Positions 1 through 5,222 of a DNA stretch of 5,227 nucleotides are shown one piece after another; position 1 is the first letter of the stretch, and each line of letters starts with the position of its first letter. The stretch spans positions 1 through 5,227 of the forward strand of contig CAJWBT010000187.1 in assembly GCA_913020235.1 (NCBI GenBank), given 5' to 3'. The notes under the pieces were generated by a model, which worked only from the letters and a program-made list of their open reading frames with translations, had not been told where the DNA came from and made no database searches. Source of the stretch: an uncultured Chloroflexota bacterium (lineage in GTDB: Bacteria; Chloroflexota; Dehalococcoidia; UBA3495). A program made the position numbers and the translations under genes.

Positions 1-596
1 CGGATCGCCGGGCGGCTCTGGCCGCCGACCCAGATGGGCGGATGGGGTTTTCGCACCGGTTTGGGTAGGAAAGTCAGGTTGGAGAACCGGCAAAACTCGC
101 CTTCAAAGGTGGGGTTGTCGCTGGTCCAGAGTTCCTTGAAGGCCCTGATGTACTCATTGGACACCGCGCCTCGTTTGGCGAAGGGCGGCGCGTCCAGGGC
201 CAAGAACTCTTCCTCCATCCAGCCGACGCCGACGCCCACGATGAGCCTGCCCTTGGACAGCACGTCCACGGTGGCCAGCATCTTGGCGGTGAGGATCGCG
301 GGCCGGTGCGGGACGATCATTACGCTGGTCACCAGCTGGATCCGCTCGGTGACCGCGGCCAGGAAGCCCAAGGTGGTGAGCTGCTCCATCCACTCACCAC
401 CGCCCTCCTCGCCGCCCGCGAAGTCGCCTTTAACGGTGTAGGGGTACGGGGAGGAGATGTTCTTGGGCTGGACCACATGGTCGGGAAAGACCATGTACTC
501 GAAACCTAGCTGGTCGCCTTGGCGGGCTATCGCCGCCAGTGAGTCGGGCTGCCCCCCGGTGACCCCGGCATTGGGCGTGTAGAAGCCGTACTTCAC
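1..596 (-). CDS. LLM-class (luciferase-like, F420/FMN-type) oxidoreductase, 3' end outside window
   Basis: Reading the minus strand from a GTG at 596 gives 198 uninterrupted codons that run off the left edge, so the C-terminal third is missing (the family is usually about 290-330 residues). The start is supported by GGGAGG at 603-608, six bases upstream. The product begins KYGFYTPNAG and continues with a PDHVV segment (residues 38-42), the strand TSVMIVPHRP (90-99), KMLATVDVLSKGRLIVGVGVGW (105-126), a GWMEEEF turn, and PHPPIWVGG (184-192). These are hallmarks of the TIM-barrel bacterial luciferase-like superfamily, especially the Rv2161c-type 'probable F420-dependent oxidoreductase' group. 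Such enzymes are cytosolic and oxidise or reduce organic substrates with F420 or FMN; the substrate cannot be told here. The gene is divergent from the hydratase/dehydrogenase set and may share its control region. The family call is confident; F420 versus FMN is unresolved. Confidence 0.9.
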   Translation of the reverse strand, partial: MKYGFYTPNAGVTGGQPDSLAAIARQGDQLGFEYMVFPDHVVQPKNISSPYPYTVKGDFAGGEEGGGEWMEQLTTLGFLAAVTERIQLVTSVMIVPHRPAILTAKMLATVDVLSKGRLIVGVGVGWMEEEFLALDAPPFAKRGAVSNEYIRAFKELWTSDNPTFEGEFCRFSNLTFLPKPVRKPHPPIWVGGQSRPAI

Positions 597-707
597 GATA
601 CACCTCCCTGTTCGGTCCAACGTTTGCCGGGGGTTGCCCCGCTGGCCCGCGGGAGAGCCCCCAGCCGGTGGAAACGGCGGTGCCGACGGTCCCGGTAAAG
701 TTCCCCA

Positions 708-736
708 ATAATACCTTGAAAGGGGCGGCGCGTCCA
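708..736 (-). promoter_or_regulatory. Candidate sigma70-type promoter for the luciferase-like gene
   Basis: On the minus strand, TGGACG (736-731, four of six matches to TTGACA) is followed after 17 bases by TATTAT (713-708, five of six matches to TATAAT). Transcription would start near 701, leaving a leader of about 105 bases before the GTG at 596. The -10 lies in the only AT-rich patch of this part of the region. This is a prediction from consensus matching only. Confidence 0.4.
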
Positions 737-782
737 ACCAGATGATGCCGCCTGGTTTGCGCCTGCGGCCCGGGCGCGGACA

Positions 783-808
783 CCCCATGGTGCGGCGGAC
801 CATCGGGG
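783..808. promoter_or_regulatory. Imperfect dyad, possible operator
   Basis: CCCCATGGT (783-791) and ACCATCGGGG (799-808) form an inverted repeat around a seven-base spacer, with one unpaired base in the right arm. It lies between the two divergent promoter candidates, a plausible place for a repressor or activator site. No family of regulator can be named, and short GC-rich dyads also arise by chance. Confidence 0.2.
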
Positions 809-828
809 AATCCCGGAGCACATGACGG

Positions 829-850
829 GCCAAGGCCTCCCCTGCTTGGC
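829..850. promoter_or_regulatory. GCCAAG-N10-CTTGGC dyad just upstream of the -35
   Basis: A perfect six-base inverted repeat with a ten-base spacer ends seven bases before the -35 hexamer of the rightward promoter, roughly -63 to -42 relative to the predicted start. That position would suit an activator. About one such dyad is expected by chance in a region of this size if spacer length is left free, so support rests mainly on its placement. Confidence 0.25.
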
Positions 851-856
851 GACTTC

Positions 857-885
857 TTGACACCATTAACCGCTGGCTGTAGACT
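857..885 (+). promoter_or_regulatory. Strong sigma70-type promoter for the hydratase/dehydrogenase genes
   Basis: A perfect -35 TTGACA (857-862) is followed by exactly 17 bases and TAGACT (880-885, four of six matches to TATAAT, keeping the T at position 1, A at 2 and T at 6). Transcription should start near 891-893, giving a leader of only about 24 bases before the GTG at 916. This also argues against the longer in-frame TTG start at 886, which would lie upstream of the transcript. Confidence 0.7.
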
Positions 886-915
886 TTGGCCTGCATAGAG
901 AAAGGGAGGTTTTCC

Positions 916-1374
916 GTGTCTACGCCAGCACCTTTCCTGACCGAAGAAATGCGACAGCAAGCCATCGGCTGCGAGAGCCCCCCCGTGACCATCGATATTG
1001 AAAAGGGGGCGATCGTCAGGTTCGCCGAGGCCATCGGGGACGACAACCCCCTGTTCAACGACGAAGAGGCGGCTCGCCAGAGCCAGTACGGCGGCCTGAT
1101 CGCGCCGCCCACGTTCCTGCGTTCCGCGAAGGCCGGCCGTCCGGACCTACCCTTCGATATTCCCTTCGAGCGCGCCCTGGACGGGGGCAGTGACTGGGAG
1201 TATTTCCAACCGGTCCGGCCCGGCGATCGAATCACCGCGGTTGCCCACGTCTCCAACATCACCGAGCGCTCCGGCCGCCTGGGACCCATGCTTTTCACCA
1301 CCGTGGTGATTACCTACCGCAACCAGTTCGACCAGGTGGCCGCTACCCAGACCGCCACGTCAATCCGCTACTGA
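916..1374 (+). CDS. MaoC-like N-terminal (HadA/FAS1-DH type) hot-dog hydratase subunit
   Basis: The product is 152 residues. The GTG at 916 is chosen because GGGAGG (904-909) sits six bases upstream and the predicted transcript begins near 892; an in-frame TTG at 886 would precede the transcript. The pattern FAEAIGDDNPLFNDEEAAR (residues 36-54), followed by YGGLIAPPTFL (58-68), is the signature of the N-terminal MaoC dehydratase/FAS1-DH family, which includes HadA of mycobacteria. In catalytic hydratase-2 proteins a His follows the Asp-Asn-Pro segment; here that place is N48, so this copy probably binds the acyl chain and lacks its own catalytic pair. It ends ten bases before the next gene, a HadB-like subunit, which argues for a heterodimeric (R)-specific 2-enoyl-CoA hydratase or dehydratase in the cytosol. 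The family call is firm; the substrate (fatty acyl, sterol side chain or other) is unknown. Confidence 0.87.
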   Translation: MSTPAPFLTEEMRQQAIGCESPPVTIDIEKGAIVRFAEAIGDDNPLFNDEEAARQSQYGGLIAPPTFLRSAKAGRPDLPFDIPFERALDGGSDWEYFQPVRPGDRITAVAHVSNITERSGRLGPMLFTTVVITYRNQFDQVAATQTATSIRY

Positions 1375-1384
1375 GGGGTATCTT

Positions 1385-1825
1385 ATGGGTGAGCAAGTAT
1401 ACTGGGAAGACGTTAGCGAGGGGATGGCTATGCCGCCCCTGGTTAAGCATCCCACCACCCGGCAACTGGTGCAGTACGCGGGTTCCTCCGGGGACTTCTA
1501 CGAGATCCACTACGACAAGGACTTCGCCCAGGGCACCGGCCTCGACGGGGTGATCATCCATGGCGCGCTGAAGAACGCCTACCTGGGCCAGTTCATGACG
1601 ACCTGGATGGGACCGCTGGGGGTCTTGAAGCGGCTCACCTGCCAGTACCGCGGAATGGACCCGCCGGGCAGCCCCATCTCCGCCAAGGGGAGCGTGACCA
1701 AGAAGTACGAGCAAGACGGGCAACACTTGGTGGACTGCGAGATCTGGCTGGAGAACCAGGAGGCCCAAAAGACCACCCCCGGGTCGGCGACGGTGGCCCT
1801 GCCCTCCCGGAATCCCTTGGCCTGA
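1385..1825 (+). CDS. MaoC-like catalytic (HadB type) hot-dog hydratase subunit
   Basis: The product is 146 residues and starts at the ATG at 1385. GAGGGG (1373-1378) overlaps the stop of the preceding gene, which implies cotranscription and probably coupled translation. The hydratase-2 motif is intact as YAGSSGDFYEIHYDKDFA (31-48), placing the catalytic Asp at D37 and His at H42, close to the Asp36/His41 I recall for mycobacterial HadB. It is followed by GVIIHGALKNAYLGQF, typical of the MaoC fold, and PGSPISAKGSV in the second half. The length fits a single hot-dog domain. Known members hydrate 2-enoyl-CoA to (3R)-hydroxyacyl-CoA or run the reverse dehydration on ACP substrates. Paired with the upstream non-catalytic subunit it should form the active enzyme. 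The dehydrogenases downstream favour the hydration direction, as in (R)-specific beta-oxidation. Substrate is not determined. Confidence 0.88.
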   Translation: MGEQVYWEDVSEGMAMPPLVKHPTTRQLVQYAGSSGDFYEIHYDKDFAQGTGLDGVIIHGALKNAYLGQFMTTWMGPLGVLKRLTCQYRGMDPPGSPISAKGSVTKKYEQDGQHLVDCEIWLENQEAQKTTPGSATVALPSRNPLA

Positions 1826-2100
1826 TCCTGAGTTCTTTCTAGCATCGCGTTGGCCTGCCCTGATCTACCTGCGGCAGATGAAGGACCGGTTTAGTCGAGA
1901 CCTTCCGGCGCAGATCGCTTCCGATTCTCCGCGTGGCTCGGACCGGCTTGCCGAAAGATAATGAAAAAGCAGTTGGGTGAAACATCCCGGTGAGGCGCCC
2001 GTTAGATTTCCAGGTTCGAGGAAGGGCTGCCCTCGAGCAGCCGGCGCATCCGAAAATGGCCGGCAGCCGCCGGTGACACTTCCAAGATGAAGGAGGGGCT
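1826..2100. other. Intergenic leader before the dehydrogenase pair
   Basis: No gene is seen in these 275 bases and no terminator follows the hydratase stop, so transcription from 857-885 may read through. A-rich sequence around 1954-1970 contains GATAAT (1957-1962), one mismatch from the -10 consensus, but no acceptable -35 lies 16-18 bases upstream, so an internal promoter is only possible. The segment nearest the next gene is rich in short hairpins (2016-2042 and 2060-2073). It ends in a strong ribosome binding site, AAGGAGG (2090-2096). Confidence 0.5.
2016..2042 (+). other. Two mutually exclusive hairpins in the leader
   Basis: TCGAGG (2016-2021) can pair with CCTCGA (2031-2036), or GGCTGC (2025-2030) can pair with GCAGCC (2037-2042). 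The arms interleave so that only one helix can form at a time, and the zero-base junctions make a pseudoknot unlikely. A further five-base-pair hairpin (2060-2064 with 2069-2073) follows, about 17 bases before the ribosome binding site. The pairing is visible, but any regulatory switch is speculation. Confidence 0.25.
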
Positions 2101-3027
2101 ATGGTTGACGAGTTGAAAGATAAGGTAGCCATCGTCACCGGCTCCGGCCGGGGTATCGGCCGGAGCGTGGCCAAGCTGATGGCCGAAGAGGGAGCCAAGG
2201 TGGTGGTGGTCGATCCCGGAGTGAATGTGGACGGCAGCGGCTTCGACCAATCGATTGCCGAGGTGGTGGCGTCCGAGATTCAGGCGGCGGGAGGGACCGC
2301 TGTTGCCTGTACCGAGTCGGTGGCCACCATGGCCGGTGGAGAGAAGATCGTCCAGACCGCCGTAGACCGCTTCGGCAAGCTGGATATCGTGGTCACCTGC
2401 GCCGGCATCCTACGGGACCGGATGATCTTCAACATGAGCGAAGCGGAGTGGGACGACGTGATCGCCGTCCATTTGAAGGGCACCTTCACCGTGGTGAAGA
2501 ATGCCTCCATTCTGTTCCGCCAGCAGCGCTCCGGGCGGATCATCACCTTCAGCTCCCAGTCGGGCCTGGTGGGCAACTCGGGCCAGGCCAACTACGGCGC
2601 GGCTAAGTCGGGCATCGCCGGATTTACCAAGGTGGTGGGCCGGGACCTGGGACGCTACGGGGTCACGGTGAACTCCATCGCCCCCAGAGCCAACACCCGG
2701 ATGATCGGCAACATCCCGGACAGCGCCGCGGAACTCCGGGCCCGGGGCGGAGTCACCAGCCTCTCCGAAGGGAATGACCTGAAGGAGCTGGATCCCGAAG
2801 GTATCGCGCCCTTCGTCTGTTACCTGGCCAGCGACCATGCCGCAAACATCAACGCCCAGGTCTTTCTGGTCTACGGCAACAGCGTGTCCTTGATGTCGTC
2901 GCCTTGGGCAGATCGGGCCATCTACGAGCCCAGCGGCCGATGGACGTTGGAGGCGCTGGCCCCGCTGGCTCGGGACGTCCTCACCAAAGGCATCTACAAC
3001 CCGGCGCCAGCGGCGTCCCAGAAATAA
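2101..3027 (+). CDS. MFE-2-like short-chain dehydrogenase, first copy (probable (3R)-hydroxyacyl-CoA dehydrogenase)
   Basis: The product is 308 residues; the ATG is preceded by AAGGAGG four bases upstream. It is a Rossmann-fold SDR with cofactor loop TGSGRGIG (13-20), an Asp at the end of the second strand (D38) that favours NAD over NADP, AGILRDR (101-107), and catalytic S152, Y165 and K169. AGILRD, VHLKG (123-127, with His where classical SDRs have Asn) and GNSGQANYGAAK closely match the dehydrogenase domain of peroxisomal MFE-2/HSD17B4 as I recall it. The C-terminal tail of about 60 residues beyond the usual SDR core, with a GRWTLEALA segment, also fits that group. The expected reaction is oxidation of (3R)-hydroxyacyl-CoA to 3-ketoacyl-CoA, following the MaoC hydratase upstream. 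The usual NNAG motif is TCAG here. A paralogue follows after 25 bases. The exact substrate is unknown; a general SDR of another specificity cannot be excluded. Confidence 0.85.
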   Translation: MVDELKDKVAIVTGSGRGIGRSVAKLMAEEGAKVVVVDPGVNVDGSGFDQSIAEVVASEIQAAGGTAVACTESVATMAGGEKIVQTAVDRFGKLDIVVTCAGILRDRMIFNMSEAEWDDVIAVHLKGTFTVVKNASILFRQQRSGRIITFSSQSGLVGNSGQANYGAAKSGIAGFTKVVGRDLGRYGVTVNSIAPRANTRMIGNIPDSAAELRARGGVTSLSEGNDLKELDPEGIAPFVCYLASDHAANINAQVFLVYGNSVSLMSSPWADRAIYEPSGRWTLEALAPLARDVLTKGIYNPAPAASQK

Positions 3028-3655
3028 GATTGTTCGCGGCAGGGGGTCTGCAATGGGAAATCTAGTGCAAGACAAAGTAGCGATTGTGACCGGCTCCGGC
3101 CGGGGAATCGGCCGTGGGGTGGCCATGCTGATGGCGGAGGAAGGCGCAAAGGTGGTGGTGGCCGACGCCGGAGTAAACGTAGACGGCAGCGGCCAGGACC
3201 AGTCGGTAGCTGAGCAGGTGGTGTCCGAGATCCGTGAGGCGGGCGGCACCGCCGTCGCCTGTACCGAATCGGTTGCCACCATGTCGGGCGGTGAAAGAAT
3301 CGTCCAGACCGCCATAGACAGCTTCGGCAAGCTCGACATAGTGGTCACCGTTGCCGGAATCCTGCGGGACCGGATGATCTTCAACATGGGCGAACAGGAG
3401 TGGGACGACGTCATTGCCGTCCATTTGAAGGGAACATTCAGCGTGGTGAAGCACGCCTGCATCCTGTTCCGGCAGCAACGCTCGGGGCGGGTCATTACCT
3501 TCAGCTCAACGTCCGGCCTGTGGGGCAACTCGGGCCAGGCCAACTATGGCGCGGCCAAGGATGGCATCGCCGGCTTCACCCGGGTCGTGGCCCGGGACAT
3601 GGGGCGCTACGGGGTCACCGCCAACGCCATTTCGCCCAGCGCCGCCACCCGGATG
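2101..3655 (+). repeat. Tandem gene duplication, 952-base period
   Basis: Bases 2101-2703 and 3053-3655 are homologous in register at a constant offset of 952 bases, covering residues 1-201 of both dehydrogenases without any gap. Hand alignment gives about 163 identical residues of the first 200. The longest perfect match I noticed is 24 bases (2413-2436 and 3365-3388). Many identical residues use different synonymous codons, so the duplication is old. After residue 200 similarity drops abruptly and length differences appear. Confidence 0.9.
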
Positions 3656-3970
3656 ACGACCAGCGTACCCGAGGAGGCCCGGGCCCTCCGGTCGGCCCGG
3701 GGCATCAGTTCCGCCGGCGGCGTTCTCCGCGGAGAGCCCGGGGACGTGGCCCCCATGGTGGTGTGGCTGGGCTCCGACGAATCAGCCCACGTGAACGGCC
3801 ACGTCTTCTACGTGAACGAGGGGCTGGTGTCCCTGCTCAACGAGCCAGCTCCGGTGAAAACCATCTCCAAGGACGGCAAGTGGACGGTGGAGGAGCTGGC
3901 CCGGGTGGTTCCGGTCACCCTGGCCCACGAGCTGTACAATCCAGCCCCGGCTCCGCCACCGAGCCAGTAG
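3053..3970 (+). CDS. MFE-2-like short-chain dehydrogenase, second copy
   Basis: The product is 305 residues and starts at an ATG with a purine-rich site (AGGGGG, 3041-3046) six bases upstream, weaker than that of the first copy. The gene starts 25 bases after its paralogue and is surely cotranscribed with it. The cofactor loop TGSGRGIG (13-20), D38, VHLKG (123-127) and catalytic S152, Y165 and K169 are all in the same positions as in the first copy, so both should be active NAD-linked enzymes. NNAG is TVAG here. From residue 201 on, identity with the first copy falls to about one third; the shared islands are the VSL stretch, GKWTVEEL versus GRWTLEAL, and the final YNPAPA. The region around residues 200-230 that usually closes over the substrate differs in sequence and length, suggesting a different acyl specificity or a heteromeric pair. 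The tail ends in a Pro-rich PAPAPPPSQ. Confidence 0.85.
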   Translation: MGNLVQDKVAIVTGSGRGIGRGVAMLMAEEGAKVVVADAGVNVDGSGQDQSVAEQVVSEIREAGGTAVACTESVATMSGGERIVQTAIDSFGKLDIVVTVAGILRDRMIFNMGEQEWDDVIAVHLKGTFSVVKHACILFRQQRSGRVITFSSTSGLWGNSGQANYGAAKDGIAGFTRVVARDMGRYGVTANAISPSAATRMTTSVPEEARALRSARGISSAGGVLRGEPGDVAPMVVWLGSDESAHVNGHVFYVNEGLVSLLNEPAPVKTISKDGKWTVEELARVVPVTLAHELYNPAPAPPPSQ

Positions 3971-3975
3971 CCCGC

Positions 3976-3998
3976 CGGTCTCCCTTTACGGGAGGCTG
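3976..3998 (+). other. Hairpin just after the second dehydrogenase stop
   Basis: CTCCC (3980-3984) pairs with GGGAG (3990-3994) across a five-base loop, and the stem can extend outward to nine pairs (3976 with 3998) with two G-T pairs. No T-run follows, so it is not an intrinsic terminator. It could protect the 3' end of the transcript or mean nothing. Confidence 0.3.
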
Positions 3999-4037
3999 CC
4001 AGGTGTCGAAATCCCGTCTCGGAGAAGCAGGGGCGCG

Positions 4038-4072
4038 CCACCTTCCCTCTCATTGGGGGAAGGTGGTTTTTT
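4038..4072 (+). terminator. Rho-independent terminator of the hydratase/dehydrogenase genes
   Basis: CCACCTTCCC (4038-4047) pairs perfectly with GGGAAGGTGG (4057-4066) as a ten-base-pair stem, extendable by two pairs into the loop, followed directly by six T (4067-4072). It lies 68 bases after the last dehydrogenase stop. No matching T-run exists on the other strand, so it acts on rightward transcription and protects the converging gene from read-through. Confidence 0.93.
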
Positions 4073-4077
4073 CTGGT

Positions 4078-4097
4078 CCGGGGCCTGGCGGCCCCGG
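4078..4097. other. Perfect 8-bp GC hairpin between convergent genes
   Basis: CCGGGGCC (4078-4085) and GGCCCCGG (4090-4097) form a perfect eight-base-pair stem with a four-base loop. It lies after the rightward terminator and 43 bases beyond the stop of the leftward gene. Read leftward it is followed by ACCAG and then A's, not T's, so it is not a standard terminator for that gene. It may act as a 3'-end barrier for leftward transcripts. Confidence 0.35.
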
Positions 4098-4139
4098 CGG
4101 TCCGCCACGGAGGGGGAACGTCGTGCCCACCGGGGGACT

Positions 4140-5222
4140 CTAATCCAGGGTGACGCCGGCGAAGACGCCGCGGCTGATGCCCGGCCGCAACCGCTCTGCC
4201 AGGCGAATGGCGTAGTGGTCGGTCATCCCGGCAAGGTAGTCGGTGGCGGCTTGCTGAGGGGTGGCTCCTTGGCCGAAGTAGGGAGGCGGCACCTCCTCCG
4301 GGTTCTGGACGAAGTGGCGGTACAGCAGGCGCACGATATCCCGGGCTGCCTCCGACTCCTCACTCCGGCCCAGGGGCAGGTACAACTGTTCGAACATGTA
4401 CTCCCGGAGCTGGACCATGGCCTGTTGGACCCGGGGGCTCATGGTGATGGCGGGTATCTCCCCTTGCGGCTTTCCATCCTCCCCGGAGGCGGCCCAGGAA
4501 GCGCTGACGATATCGGTCACCAGCGAGTTGATGCGCCGGGAGTGGGTCGTGCCCAGCGTCCGGTTTGCCTCATACGGCAGGTCGGACACGTTCAGCATGC
4601 CGGCGCGGATGGCGTCGGCGATATCGTGGTTCAGGTAGGCCACCGAATCGGCCAGCCGGAGCACCTGCGCCTCCAGGGTCAGCTTTTCCGTCAGGCCGGC
4701 CGCCAGGAAGTCCCCACGGGGCTTGGAGTGGGAAACGATGCCCTGCCGCACCTCCCAGGTCAGGTTCAACCCCCGGCCGTCCTTCTCCAACCGCTCCACG
4801 ATGCGCAGGCTCTGGGCACTGTGGGAAAACCCCGACTCGGTGAGCTGGTCCAGAGACTCTTCGCCCACGTGGCCGAAGGGCGTATGTCCCAAGTCGTGGC
4901 CCTGGGCCATGGCCTCCACCAGATCCTCGTTCAGGTTAAGGGCTCGGGCGATGGTCCGGGCGATCTGGGCCACTTCGAGGGTGTGGGTGAGCCGGGTCAC
5001 GTAGTGGTCGCCGGTGGGCGCGATGAACACCTGGGTCTTGTGCTTGAGACGCCGAAAAGCATTGGTGTGGATGATGCGGTCCCGGTCCCGCTGGAACTCG
5101 GTACGGAGCGGGCAAGCCGGCTCCGGCCGCTCCCGGCCTAGAGACCTGGTAGAGCGACAGGCGTAGGGGGAAAGCCCATCTTCCAGCCGCTCCAACCGCT
5201 TCCGTACCGCGGAGCTATCCAC
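4140..5222 (-). CDS. dgt: dGTP triphosphohydrolase-like HD-domain protein (dGTPase family)
   Basis: The product is 360 residues if the GTG at 5222 is the start. The frame stays open for the last five bases to the window edge and no ribosome binding site is visible, so the true start may lie outside; the length and the opening RKRLERLEDGLSPYA nevertheless fit the family, whose members start about here. FQRDRDRIIHTNAFRRLKHKTQVF (43-66) is a hallmark, as are the metal-binding HD residues H80 (RLTHTLEVAQIAR), H109-D110 (GHDLGHTPFGH) and D192 (LADSVAYLNHDI). The segment GFSHSAQSLR (131-140) corresponds to the usual GF-HN-QSLR, with Ser for Asn. GLNLTWEVRQGI (151-162) is also typical. Family members hydrolyse dGTP or other dNTPs to the deoxynucleoside and triphosphate in the cytosol, controlling dNTP pools. 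It converges on the dehydrogenase genes and is probably functionally unrelated to them. Its substrate range may be broader than dGTP. Confidence 0.9.
   Translation of the reverse strand: MDSSAVRKRLERLEDGLSPYACRSTRSLGRERPEPACPLRTEFQRDRDRIIHTNAFRRLKHKTQVFIAPTGDHYVTRLTHTLEVAQIARTIARALNLNEDLVEAMAQGHDLGHTPFGHVGEESLDQLTESGFSHSAQSLRIVERLEKDGRGLNLTWEVRQGIVSHSKPRGDFLAAGLTEKLTLEAQVLRLADSVAYLNHDIADAIRAGMLNVSDLPYEANRTLGTTHSRRINSLVTDIVSASWAASGEDGKPQGEIPAITMSPRVQQAMVQLREYMFEQLYLPLGRSEESEAARDIVRLLYRHFVQNPEEVPPPYFGQGATPQQAATDYLAGMTDHYAIRLAERLRPGISRGVFAGVTLD

Larger units (their letters stand above)
597..915. other. Divergent intergenic control region
   Basis: These 319 bases separate the leftward luciferase-like gene from the rightward hydratase gene. 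The open frames crossing them lack ribosome binding sites and family signatures, so I see no gene here. The region contains a strong rightward promoter (857-885), a weaker leftward promoter candidate (708-736), two inverted repeats (783-808 and 829-850), and ribosome binding sites at both ends. The arrangement is what a shared, jointly regulated promoter region would look like, but no regulator gene lies in the window. Confidence 0.6.

Noticed and set aside
34..509. Plus-strand open frames over the left end
   Set aside because: They lie opposite the luciferase-like gene, which has its own ribosome binding site and clear conserved motifs on the minus strand.
886..915. Ten-codon upstream extension (TTG at 886) of the first hydratase gene
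   Set aside because: The TTG lies directly after the -10 hexamer, upstream of the expected transcript start, while the GTG at 916 has a good ribosome binding site.
430..960. Minus-strand open frame crossing the divergent intergenic region
   Set aside because: It overlaps the real luciferase-like gene on the same strand in another frame, runs through both promoters, and has Pro/Arg/Gly-rich composition with no recognised domain.
1883..1946. Direct repeat of GGACCGG (1883-1889 and 1940-1946)
   Set aside because: Seven bases in a GC-rich region is within chance expectation, and nothing else marks it as a site.
1934..1962. Internal promoter for the dehydrogenase pair
   Set aside because: GATAAT at 1957-1962 is a fair -10, but the bases 16-18 upstream match TTGACA at only about two positions; not enough to list as a promoter.
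2280..3543. Long minus-strand open frames (2280-2591 and 2410-3543) whose translations resemble each other
   Set aside because: They are antisense shadows of the two duplicated dehydrogenases; their mutual resemblance only reflects the tandem duplication. They have no family signature of their own.
2101..3970. Mobile element or recent transfer explaining the duplication
   Set aside because: No terminal inverted repeats, transposase or target duplications were seen around it, and the copies differ at many synonymous sites, so an old in-place tandem duplication is simpler.
4053..5141. 362-codon plus-strand open frame
   Set aside because: It lies opposite the dGTPase-family gene, whose HD motifs are unmistakable. 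The plus-strand product is Gly/His/Val-rich low-information sequence typical of a GC-rich shadow frame, and it would begin at the end of the terminator hairpin.
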